DNA of 64,000 bases from Macrophomina tecta (lineage: Eukaryota > Ascomycota > Dothideomycetes > Botryosphaeriales > Botryosphaeriaceae): positions 2,857,501-2,921,500 of the forward strand of contig JAKSGN010000037.1 of NCBI GenBank assembly GCA_024180945.1. The letters are read 5' to 3'. Of this stretch, positions 32,549-42,724 are shown one piece after another (the first letter of the stretch is position 1; each line of letters opens with the position of its first letter). Below the pieces are notes generated by a model, which did not search any database, was not told the DNA's origin, and was given only the letters and a program-made list of their open reading frames with translations. The translations under genes were made by a program, and so were the position numbers.

Positions 32549-34347
32549 ATGAAGTTCACTCTCGAACTTAGCTTTCTTTACCTGCTAACCGCCGTGTCAA
32601 CGGCAGCGGCAGCCGAAAATGCATTAATAGTAGCCGCATCCGTAATTCACTGGAGCCTACCACACAACGCAACCAACGCGATAGTCGTGAACCAAGGCTA
32701 TATCGGTTTCGGCATCGAAATGAAGAGTTTCCCCGACTACGCAGGTAACGTCCACCACCCCTCCCCCGCGCAACCCACCCATTCACTACTTTTATAGGCC
32801 TTAACTCCACCAACGGCTTTACTGCCTACCTCCTCACCCTCCTCTCCACCCGCATAGGCGGCGCCCCTATTCCTATCCGTATCGGTGGCATCTCTATGGA
32901 CAACAGCCGCTTCGACAACGCCTCCACCACTAACACCACTATCCCCACCGGCGAGAACTGTAAACTCCACACCAACGTCACCATTGGCGCGCTCTGGCTA
33001 TATAGCTTCGCTAATCTCCCTGCGTTTGTTAACCCGCGCTACACGCTGCAGATCCCGCTGGCGCGCAAGGACGTCGCCAACGGGATCGCGTTCGCGAGCG
33101 CGAGCGTCGAGGCGATGGGCGAGGGGAAGCTGGATGCGTTAGAGATTGGGAACGAGCCGAACTTTTATCCGAAGTATGGGTGCGGGGATCGGACGGATAG
33201 AGACGGGTCGTGGGGGCCGGTGGACTATGCGAGGGAGTGGACGAGGTATGCGGGGAACTTGATGAGGGGGGTGGAAGGGTTGGAGGGCGGCGAGTGGTTC
33301 CAGGCGCTGGGGTTGTCGTTGAGTGTGGATGAGGTGAAGTGGGACTAGTGAGTGCCGTCTGACTGCTGTTTTGGAGGGAGGTGTGCGGGAGCTGAGCTGA
33401 TCTTTGTGTGTGTATGCTGCAGTTCGAAGTTTTGGGATTAGATGGCCCAGGGGGGGCACATAAAGACGGTGTCGCAGCATTAGTGAGTTAGATTCTCCTT
33501 TGTCTTTCTTGGGACGGATGGGAGTGCTAACGGGTAATAGTTATTAAGGAAATGCGTCTGGAAATCTTACATGTAAGTTGAACGTGCAAAATACAAGACC
33601 CAACTGACACCACCAGACGAACTCATGACCCACTCCGTCACCGTTCAAAAGATGGAGGATAAATTCCGCCATAACATCGACTTCGCCCATAACCACTCCC
33701 GCACGCCCTTTATCCTCGGCGAAGTCGGCAGCGCCATCGGCGGCAACGGCGACCCTAATCCTAACCTCTACGGCACGCTCGGCGCCGCGCTCTGGACGCT
33801 CGACTTTCTGCTGTACGGCATGACCATGGGCATTCGTCGCGTGTCTATGCAGCTGGGTACCGGCTTCAAGATCGCGGCCTGGCAGCCGATTAACGGCAAG
33901 GCCGTGCATGGCAACTTTTACGGCCTGGCCGCCGGCGCGGACTTTATCGGGTCGGCCGGGGACCTGAAGATCCAGGCACTGGACTTGACTGGGCACCGAA
34001 ATGTTGTCGGGTATGCAGGGTATAACGGCGGCGAGCTGTCGAAGGTGGCGGTGCTGAATCTGAACTTTTGGAATGGAGAGGGGCTGAGGGGCAAGAGAGA
34101 TGTCAACTTGACGGATTTGCCGGATGAGGTGAAGAGGGTGAGAGTGTCGAGGCTGATGGGTGCTAATGCCACCGCTGAGGAGGGGATCACCTGGGCTGGT
34201 AAACGCTGGACTGCGGAAAACGATGGAAAGGAGTACCAGGACGGTGAGAAGCCGGTGACGATTGACGTGAAGAATAATTCGCCGGTGGGTAATGTGACGG
34301 TCCAGGCGTCTGAGGCCATCGTGGTGGAGATGCTGAAGAATTGGTAA
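32549..34347 (+). pseudogene. GH79 beta-glucuronidase-like hydrolase, two nonsense codons
   Basis: Exons 32549-32744, 32798-33347, 33423-33482, 33541-33572 and 33617-34347 join in frame. The product has a signal peptide (MKFTLELSFLYLLTAVSTAA), the acid/base Glu in EIGNEPNFY and the nucleophile Glu in LGEVGSAIG, as in family GH79. A C-terminal beta domain follows. Two stops break it: TAG at 33439-33441 and TAA at 33545-33547, the second in HYY*GNAS. Each would be Gln (CAG, CAA) after one C-to-T reversal, and both lie in CpA context, the RIP target. Fungal GH79 enzymes release glucuronic acid from arabinogalactan-type glycans. All other regions remain open, so inactivation is recent. Confidence 0.85.
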
Positions 34348-34859
34348 GCCGTCAGCGGATGTATTATGTAGAGATACTCTTCGGTAGCCGAAGGCCTCTG
34401 TCGGTAGCCTAGTTGACCTGATAGTCTGTCTTTGAACTTGGATACACAACGCAATTTAAGTTATTAGAGATTTTTTACCGTTAATATCTATGTTGCCATC
34501 CCGAGTCGATATGACCTTTTAGAAGAATAATACCAAAGAAGAACTCCAAGATCAAAATAAATAGGAAAAAAAAAAAAAAAAGAACCGAGAAGTCTACGAA
34601 GTCACGTTCGTATTAACGGCACTAACCACTGAATATATTTTATTGTCTATATTTTACGACCATTTTATTAGCTGCGGGTCTCTAGTGTTGGACAGAATAG
34701 TCCCGTAGACTTTTCCAGCCTGGTTCGCGGCTAGACCTGATCTATTCTATACGTTTTCGAAGCCAAAACCTAGATTATCTGACTGCCAGCCCGCAGACGG
34801 CGGTGACGAAGAGTACGAAGATAGCGTTACACCGCCACTTTCCTGTCCTGGTTGCGTGG
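34348..34859. other. Intergenic, AT-rich
   Basis: About 510 bp with an A-run near 34567. Nothing recognised. Confidence 0.35.
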
Positions 34860-36127
34860 TTAGAATATGGAGGGTGTAGTTGGACTTGGAATCGCTGCCG
34901 TTGACGAAAGTCCCCGCCGTGAAAGCGGCAATAGCTGAATTGGACGCTATACTTAAGTTTAAATTCTCTGCGAAAGAGGGTGAGAATCCGCCAGTAATAA
35001 GTTTATACGAGATAGCTTACCTCTATCCTAGTTGCTTTTATCGTAAAGCAGCTTGGCCAGCTTTCCATGAGCGCTGGCTATAAATAAGATGATGGATTTC
35101 CCCGTATCATCGGCTGCTTCGCTGTACAGAGGCTTGATGACGAGGTTCGTGGCGCTAGCTGGCCGAGGTAGTCTATCGGGCAGCGGATTTTGATTCTAGG
35201 ACTGCGCGCCGCCGTTCGGAGTCTTCGGAGTTGCGTATTGTAGAACACCGTTATTATAGACAACGGCATTCGTATTGTAACACGCGTTACACTCCTTCGC
35301 ATACGAAGCCAGAGAGATATTATTGCCCCCGTAGCCTTTGTTGTCTATGCCGTTGTTGTCGTCCTAGGTATTCGTGTAGGGTGTGTCGGTAGCTTTCCCG
35401 CAAATTCGCTGCTTGGAGTCGTAATAGAAGATATGGTGTCTCCGTTCCTGTTTACCGTTAAAGATACGCAACGTCTGTAGGAGAAGGGTTTAAATGGAAT
35501 GGCACCCATATCGGGACTCCTTTAATATAAATTAGCTGATATGGGCGTGTTGGCTAGAATGTTGTCTGCGTCCGCTGCGACGGCAAAGACTTTCCAGGCG
35601 GTGGTGTTGGAGTCCCACACGGACTGGTATATCTCGCCCGAGACTAGCTGATAATAAACGTAGTTGTAATCTATGCTATCCGCAGTGAAGTTGGTGGCCG
35701 CGAGCTTCGACGTTGATAGGAAGCTCTTTGACTTGTTGCCGTTAGAGCTACTAGAGCCGGAATGGTTTGATTGCGATACTCTAACACTAGCGCTAACTGT
35801 AACCGCCACGAAAACCAACACTGCCGCAGCTATAAGGATCTAGAAAGTTCTTTTCTTTAACCTACACACTCGAATTGATGATCCATCCTGCGGTTTTCCG
35901 AGAGGTAAGCTTGGAACGGGCTTAGGTAGAGTCCAGCTGTCGATGATCTGCGGAGCACTTGCGGTGGGAACGGCAATCTGCGGAGCATGGGCAGGCTTGT
36001 TTGATAGTGGAACCCACACCTCTGGTAAAAGCTTGCTGCCATCGTTATTAATGTATGCTTGCCGTTTATTCTCCTGCTGAGCTGCTACGTCAACCTCGAG
36101 CGTGCTGTGCGGCGTTGGCGAAAACAT
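34860..36127 (-). pseudogene. Membrane-anchored fungal lectin-like protein, decayed
   Basis: The minus-strand frame starts at an ATG near 36127 with a polar Pro-rich cytoplasmic-type segment, then RVCRLKKRTF followed by a TAG and a hydrophobic stretch with AAAVLVFVAVTV. It continues with an N-rich linker and KSFLSTSKLAATNF, then YQLVSGEIYQSVWD. This layout (basic stop-transfer, TM, Asn/Ser linker, beta-propeller start) is that of fungal fucose-specific-lectin-like membrane proteins (inference). The TAG near 35840 probably replaces Trp at the membrane border. Another stop near 35522 and frame changes down to 34860 break the lectin domain. Confidence 0.65.
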
Positions 36128-37094
36128 TGCGAGCGAACGAGGAAATGAGTTCCGACTATAACCTCATCGTCGAGTGTGAGAATTAGTGTGAGGGAGAGGG
36201 AGGTGGGCAGGTTTTGCTGCTCCCAGAAAGAAAAATGGCATGGTACAGCCCCCGCCCATCCCAGGTATCTTGCGAGCTGGGAGCCAGTAGCCTATCTCGC
36301 GGAGGGGCCGAGATCTGTAGACCTGAACAAGCTTCTTTAAGCTCGATCATCGCTGATCGTTTTTATTGTACAACAAACGTCTTAGCTAACGTACGTGAGC
36401 TGACGTTGCATTCGCGATAGGCGAAAGAGCGCGTGGGAAGCCTTTCATGTTGTGCGACCGGACTTACATGCTCTTTAGGGCTTAAATCATTGAACTTGCG
36501 TTTAAGCTATTGCCCCGTACTGTTGCCTGAAGCCCTTGCCGCTGACGTACAGGTAGCGTGGCGGAAATGCGGACTAAGAAGCCTTGGCTGCTCTCGCCTG
36601 GGAATCATGCTAATTACAAGAGGAGGCAATTTTTCTGAGCTCTCAGTGGACTAGCAGAAATCACTTGGTTACATTGTCGCTCCAAGGGTGACTAGTTAGG
36701 CAGGAATGCTGACGTCGACAAGCAAAGGCACCGTCCGATTGGCTGTGCTGCCTGACTCAGCCCAGCCCCCTCAACTTGCGACTCGACCTTGCATCAACTC
36801 CCCTCATACTCCATCTCTCCGCCCCGCCACCATCATTCGACCTCGTCCATCACGCCCGTGAACCTTTGTCTACTTCTCCCACAGGTGTGCTATCCGATCG
36901 CGCCCCCCATCCTAGCCTTCTTCGACATCGCCACCTACTCCCTACCGACTTGCTGATCAGGTACGCAGTCCTCCGTTTCACTTGCTCGGCCACGTTACAA
37001 TCACCGCTCACCACGCGGCGTTCCACTCCCACCGACTAGTCTTGAACAGGAGTGACCTGCACGCCGCGGGTCGCCACGCTTGCCTGCCGTCGGG
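36128..37094. other. Intergenic, no gene supported
   Basis: About 970 bp. From 36740 the DNA becomes C-rich on the plus strand with no recognised domain. Confidence 0.35.
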
Positions 37095-37520
37095 GCCGTC
37101 GCCGCACGCGCCATCCGTGACCAGACCAGCAGGCCAGGCGTCTACCCATCAAACGTCCGCGCACGGGTCCCTTTGATGGAAGATCTGTCTCTGGGAGGTG
37201 GGAACGGGGCTTCGGCGGCCTAGCTAGTCGGGCATGCGGGTAACAGCATTCTAGTTGCGCAGCTAGGGCTGTTCCAACACAAGCCTGAAAGTGCGGGACT
37301 GTCGCCGCACCGGCCATTCGCGACCGCACCAGCTGGCCAGAGTCCACCCATCAAACGTCCGCGCACGGGTCCCTTTGATGGAAGATCTGGGGTGTGAGAA
37401 TGGGGCTTCGGCCACCGTCGGCGATGCTCGTGGGTCGTCGGTCCGTTACCGCCGGGCTTGTGAGGGGCTCCGCTGTGGTTGCGGAGGAGTTAAGGCTGCT
37501 CCAACCAAAAGCCTGGGTGG
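37095..37520 (+). repeat. Tandem duplication in the leader of family A copy 3
   Basis: Two direct units of about 205-225 bp share ATCAAACGTCCGCGCACGGG and CCCTTTGATGGAAGATCTG (second 202 bp after the first) and end in GCTGTTCCAACACAAGCCTG or GCTGCTCCAACCAAAAGCC. The second unit ends in the leader motif AAGCCTGGGTGGG, also found before copy 2. Confidence 0.8.
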
Positions 37521-37603
37521 GCGGGATCTGTGCATTTCCTGCGCAGGGTTCATTCTTCTATACTTCCATATCTTTCGCGCTGACTAGATGCTCCAGGCCC
37601 GTG

Positions 37604-38754
37604 ATGGCGTCGTCTGCTGCCTCTCCAGCGACGAATGATTCCCCGAACATCAATGTTTCCGATGCGCCCTCGGTCATTGCTTGGCAGCGCGCCCCGCCAC
37701 ACCAAGAGCTCGTGTTTTTCCCTGCGCCAGATTGCAAGACCCTAGTCTTATGTAGCATTCGGTTTACCGCCGCCTCCGGCTTGGCCTTCTTTATGTTACG
37801 CTTCCCCGTGGAGCTGAGCGTTCCCCCGCGCACCAAGCGGTCTGTGTTCCTTCAAATTTTCCCGGAGCGGATCTCCTCTCTTCACCTTGAGGAAACGGAA
37901 ATGCCAGCGCCGGTGCGAGAGCGCCTCTCCGCCCCCATCGGCCTTTGTTTTCAGCTGAGGAGGCCTGCCGCAGTCGTGGTCCCGAGGGGACGTCTGGACC
38001 CCAAGAACAACATATCCAGGCTGACATTAGAGATGGTGGAGTCGCTCGCCCCGACAATGCGCTTCACGGTGTACTTGGATATGCGATTGTCCAAAGCTTG
38101 GTTCAAGCTCTTTGCGACAGGGTCTGCAATGGCAGCTTGCGATTGAGTGGCAGGGATGCGTCTCTGAAGAGTCTTTATGGAGGGAAAGGTGGCGTCGCCA
38201 TCGAAGGTCCCGACTTCAAATTATCCATGGCGGATAATGAGCCCAGTCCGTCTCCTACAGATAGTCCGCCTTCATACGACGAGCTTGCGCCCTCGCCCCC
38301 GCCTGTGGCGTCCAAGAAACGGCGTATTGACAATACCGTTGCACCATCTGCTATCAAGGACGAGCGGTCTCGAGAGATGGAGAAGCTGTTGCAGGAACTG
38401 AGTAAGAGGATCATGCGTGAGGTGAGTGAGCGCTTGGAAGAGATGGAAACGCGTCTGGCGGACCGGATCGACCAGCGGCTGGAACAGCAGTTTAACGAAC
38501 GGCTGAAACAGCAGCTCGACGGCCCATTGGCTCAGCTCAAGCAGGAGCAGGAGGAACATACCCAAGAGCGTTTAGACGAGACGACGGAGGATATAATGGC
38601 CGACACGAGTGAGCTTATTGATATTCGGATAGACGACCAGATTCAGGGCGTCAAAGAGGAACTGCATGACTACGTTAAAGAAGAACTAAAGGATGTAGAG
38701 GACCGGATTAAGGAGGACATTGTATCGTTGAACATTTCTTTAAGCTTCGATTGA
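37604..38754 (+). pseudogene. Family A orphan protein, copy 3, with one probable frameshift
   Basis: The frame from ATG 37604 gives 180 residues. They include LTLEMVESLAPTMRFTVYLD, aligned with the DVYVE/DVYME motif of the other copies. It ends at a TGA near 38145, while a second frame continues with ASLKSLYGGKGG, then SPPSYDELAPSPP, a KKRR basic motif and a long Glu/Arg/Gln-rich coiled coil up to 38754. No usable intron joins the two, so a 1- or 2-base indel near 38140 is most likely. The order (globular domain, PPSYDE linker, nuclear-localisation-like patch, coiled coil) suggests a nuclear or scaffolding protein, but this is inference. The coiled coil replaces the C-terminal helical domain of copies 1 and 2. 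Confidence 0.6.
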
Positions 38755-39956
38755 GATAGATCTACTTTCTTGTCTGCTTACAAATCCTATAACCTTATTG
38801 AACATTGCAGCCGCAATGCAGCGCAACTGCGGAGGTTACGGCAGTCGCTCGCCCATAGGCCGATTTCTGGAGGGTTTGCTAGGTTTTTGCCAACGTTTCC
38901 CTACATGCCGGTTTGGAAAGCTTCCTCATAGTAAGAGGATAGTGGCTTAACGGAGAGACTTAAAGCTTCTGTAGCAGCTGCCGAGTCCTAATATCGCGTG
39001 GTCTGATGTCGCATGTGCGCCACGACGAGGACCACGATAGACGCGAGCATCACGTCCATCACGGCGATAGTTGTATCGGCGATGCCGCCATAGCGGTTGA
39101 GCAAAGAACCAGGGTAGTGGGTGGCACCTGGTATTACCGACCATCTCGAGGATCGTGTTGTACGTTAGAGCTCAAATCATATTTAACGGATCGAATTTGC
39201 TTTTGAACAGTTCGGTCTCTCTTAAACAGACTGCGGCAGCGATGTACTTCCAGCTCCTCAACCCGCAGACTCTCTTGCTCACCCTACGTTGATCGATCAA
39301 ACTAACAGATACGCAATCGACCGTGCAAGTGCCTCGTCACGGACACCATCCTCGCCTTCCGTGATGCGCTGGATGGCGAAGCTGACGTCTCGCTCAAAGC
39401 GCTCGGTCATCCCTGTAGTGCGCTCACGAATGCGGCGGTTGAGGAACCTTGTGTTGCGCCTGTTCCGAATTGGTAATCAGGCTTACGGAACCACAGATAA
39501 TTATCCATCCCCACTCCCAGCCTATTCCACCCTAAGACCCACCGCCCCTATTCGGCCAGCCAACGTGGTTTGGCTATAAGATGCAATTTTGACCTTACCA
39601 TGGCGTGACTACGCATGAGAAGTCGGTCACAAACAGGTTAGAAGTTTTGCGCATGCGGGCTAAACACCGTCACCGGATGGTCTCGAGTAAGATGATTGGA
39701 GCCCGCATACGCACACAGTACTGGCCTGGTCATAGGAATGGCGACGCTTCATATATTCTTTGTTGTGCACACCAGGCTGCATACAGGTGCCTTCAAGATT
39801 TTTGTTACGTGAGCGAGTATGAGGGCTAATTCATCCTTTGTGCGGGGCTCTCCTGATGTTGCTTTTAGCGATCCCCAGGTATTCGACGAGCTTGCAGCTA
39901 ATGATGAATCAGGGTTGAACCATGAGTGTGGAATGTGCCGAGCTCAATACTTTTCT
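38755..39956. other. Intergenic with an unassigned minus-strand coding scrap
   Basis: About 1.2 kb. On the minus strand around 39465-39289 there is a short frame with ERFERDVSFAIQRITEG that has coding character but no family I recognise. Nothing else supported. Confidence 0.3.
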
Positions 39957-40380
39957 CTAACTCTTCGACTTACGTACACGTAACGTATCAGCATCCAGGC
40001 ATGGGTTTATAGGACAAGAAGGCAGCGGCGTACCTTTGTGAGCATTCTCCTGGGAGAGAAAGGTTTCACATTCAGTCAGCAACTCCATAACTCGACCATC
40101 CGCTTGACTGCTGTGGCCGACGCTCTCGTCAATGTACTCAACGCTTTGAGAAAGGACATGATCTCTCAAACTCTTGATTGAATCGTACTCGCCGTTCCAG
40201 CATCGGGTCATGATTTCGCCAAACTCCCTATCTTTAAATGTCGACGGGAACTCTCCGCTGATCATCTTCCGCACTCTTTCTGGTGGTTCCAACTCTGAGA
40301 AAGGTCGTTGGCCGAATCGGATATTATACATGCATGACGCTAGTGCAAACTGTTCGGTTGGCCCCCATAAGCTAGGCGGC
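39957..40380 (-). pseudogene. C-terminal fragment of a fungal protein kinase
   Basis: The minus-strand frame opens with LWGPTEQFALAS, then MYNIRFGQRPF, PERVRKMISGEFP and MTRCWNGEYDS. This is the end of the C-lobe of a protein kinase (the ALGC-like helix, then the R-CW motif). The ATP site and catalytic loop are missing upstream, so this is a truncated remnant. Related in fold to, but not a copy of, the FunK1 gene at 6.3 kb. Confidence 0.65.
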
Positions 40381-41054
40381 CGTCAGCCTACAGTATTTAG
40401 TGAGTACTCCTTACTAAAACCGCAATGGCTCATAACGCGTCCAACGCGATTAAAGAGTCGACGTGTTCCGACGCGAATGACAAGAAGTCCTACCACCCAA
40501 CACTAAAAAAACGACATTATAATACAGACTCTGACCTATCCTTTTTTATGTAAAACTACTGCTCTTGTCTACTGCCCGAGAGCGTCTGGGGAGGCGCGAA
40601 GGCCACTAATGAAACAGTGGCATTTGGGTCAGAAATAGTGGCATTCGGGTCATTTTTCGAGCCGAGGTCACGTGTGTGGTACGGGCAAAAAAACAGTGGT
40701 AGATGGGGAATTATTACGCCAAGCAGTGGTATGGCGGTCATTTGCCGCAAAAAAAAGGTACAACCGGATCGCTTATCTGAACTGATAGTCTCGTCAAGAC
40801 GCTGAGTCAACGGCTACCAATGATCCAGCACGATGAGTTTTTTTTGGTCCTGGAAAAAGCACGAAAAAGCACTCATAAAACCATCAGCATCGCTCTTTAG
40901 AGAGTTTTTGTACTTGGCATTGTTCATCGTGTCGGAGGGAATGTATAGAGTAGCGTACATACCCCTCACTTGGGAGATAACACGCGTACAGAAGTGGCTA
41001 GCGAGAAAGTTACCCAGCGCTTCCAGACCATGTGCGATCCTTCACCGGCGACTC
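40381..41054. other. Intergenic with a repeat cluster
   Basis: About 670 bp without a supported gene. It holds the AGTGGCATT repeats listed separately. Confidence 0.35.
40616..40742 (+). repeat. Short direct repeats AGTGGCATTyGGGTCA
   Basis: Two near-identical 16-bp units lie at 40616-40631 and 40637-40652. Two weaker AGTGGTA units follow near 40693 and 40723. Clustered subterminal repeats of this kind are often seen at DNA transposon ends, but no opposite end was found. Confidence 0.5.
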
Positions 41055-42285
41055 ACTTGCGTCCCGCACTCGAACCTTCTTTCTGGCTATAGACCTGGAC
41101 CCGTGGTGACCCGCACAGTAGCCGTACGCTTGCGGTGCTTCATACTGGGTTCCTATACGACTGTACTTCTGGCAGTTCAAGCATTGCTTAACTTTGCATG
41201 TCCGATTGTAGAGCTCGCACGAGAGCATCTCCGCTTGCCACACCATCCCTCCGGTGATTGCTGCATTGGCGTCCTCCGCCCTGTTGAACTCTACCACCAA
41301 CGACGACGCCTGCTTGCTGGTAGAAGCCTTGGTTAGCCAGCCTACATATATGATTTTAGTATTGGGGAGTAGTGGCTTGTTCTCCGCTTGGAGAAGCTTG
41401 ATGGCATTTTCCATATCGAGAGGTCTATTGACTTGGTATGTACGCCGTGCACGATGACGCCGTACGTCTGCGTCACGATTCGCGCTGTGCCTCCAAACGT
41501 CCCCGCCCAGCTGTGTGCGCTTTCCTGCAATGTTTCCTCTTGTTGGTTCCTTGTGTATGCCGCAATATCCCCGCTCCAAAGCTGCTTCGCCGCGACTACC
41601 TGGATCTTGTTTACACCGGGGTCCGTGTGCGACTTTAGAGCACGGTTAATGCGTTCTTTTAGGTGTGTCGGGGGCTGCGAGCGGAGGTGGCTAATCATCT
41701 GCGGGTCTGTAAGCTTGATCACCAGTTCGCGACATTTCTCGGTCGGGCTCGGCGCGAGGTTGGGCTGCGTTTGCGCTGTCGCTGTCGTCCGCATCGACGC
41801 TACTCGAGCCCAGGTCATAGGACTCTGCTGCGTGTTCCGCTGGGCAGAGGGTTTGCCGTATTGATGGTGTCCGTGGTGCGCTTGATGGTGCTTGTGTCCT
41901 TGATGTCGTTCGCAGTCTGGAGGACTGAGTGCGCAACTGCCTTCAGCTCGGCCGGCATCGGCTGACTGAGGGCTTTGTCGCACAACTCGATGGCGCTTTT
42001 GATCAGCGGGGCGATGGTGTGGTAGCGGAAACTGCGTCTGTGGTCGCCTGCATCGTCAAGAAGCTGCTTTGCCTGGGTCCTAAGCCGTACGGCGTGCTCG
42101 TAGAGCGAAAGGGGGTTATTGCCGGGTCGCAAGGCGTCGGCGACCGCCATAGCGGACAATCCGGTATTGGGCGATAGCGGATTGCCAGCAGAGCGGGCTT
42201 AATACGCGTTGCAGGGCGATTGCTCGTGGTTGTAAGGCGTAATTCCAAAAATTCGTTCTCGCTGCGAGGTGGTTGTTTTCCTCCG
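41055..42285 (-). mobile_element. Tad-like LINE, 5' part only
   Basis: The minus strand encodes the N-terminus of ORF1 (MAVADALRPGNNPLSLYEHA), its middle, and a zinc-knuckle region, closely matching 47.8-49.1 kb. Frame changes occur near 41830 and 41400. The 5' leader matches the other copy as far as 42285 against 49095. Everything after the knuckles, including ORF2, is absent. Confidence 0.8.
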
Positions 42286-42582
42286 CGGGGCGTGCTGCGC
42301 GGGTCCGATCGTCTGCCGGTGCTGCCTTTCCTGCAACCTTCTTGCCTACCCTGCACCTTTTGCTGCCTTTTGCGAAGGCTGTGTCGTAACAGTCGGTTCC
42401 ACGCCAATCGATCAGGTGCCGCGTGGCGTTCTAGTCGAGGATGCGGTTCGTCGGCCATTGCGTGGAAATGCATCTTGCGGGCGGCGGTGGCAGGAGTGGA
42501 ACGGCCCGTTTTGCGGGCGCGAGGGGCCGCGGTGTCAGTACGGAGCGACGCGATGTCTTCCGCTCTGTGGATCACCAACATC

Positions 42583-42632
42583 TGTCCATCCATCCATCCA
42601 TCCATCCGCCCATTCATCCATCCATCCATCAA
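42583..42632 (+). repeat. (CATC)n microsatellite
   Basis: About a dozen CATC/CCAT units with small interruptions, 90-140 bp before the ankyrin gene. Confidence 0.9.
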
Positions 42633-42724
42633 TAAAGCCTGTCACTCTAACAGTAAGCCATTTTGCTTTTCTTAATTATCAGTTCGTACTCCTTATCCGT
42701 TAGCTAAAGCTAATACTTTCAGAA
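42633..42724 (+). promoter_or_regulatory. Proximal upstream block of the ankyrin gene
   Basis: It contains CAGTAAGCC and GTTAGCTAAAGCTAATAC, matching the blocks before the two other F-box/ankyrin paralogs. A further match to the 14325-14470 segment lies at 42370-42500. Confidence 0.45.

Noticed and set aside
33544..34449. A 301-codon open frame antisense to the GH79 gene
   Set aside because: Shadow of the last GH79 exon, rich in Arg/His with no recognised fold.
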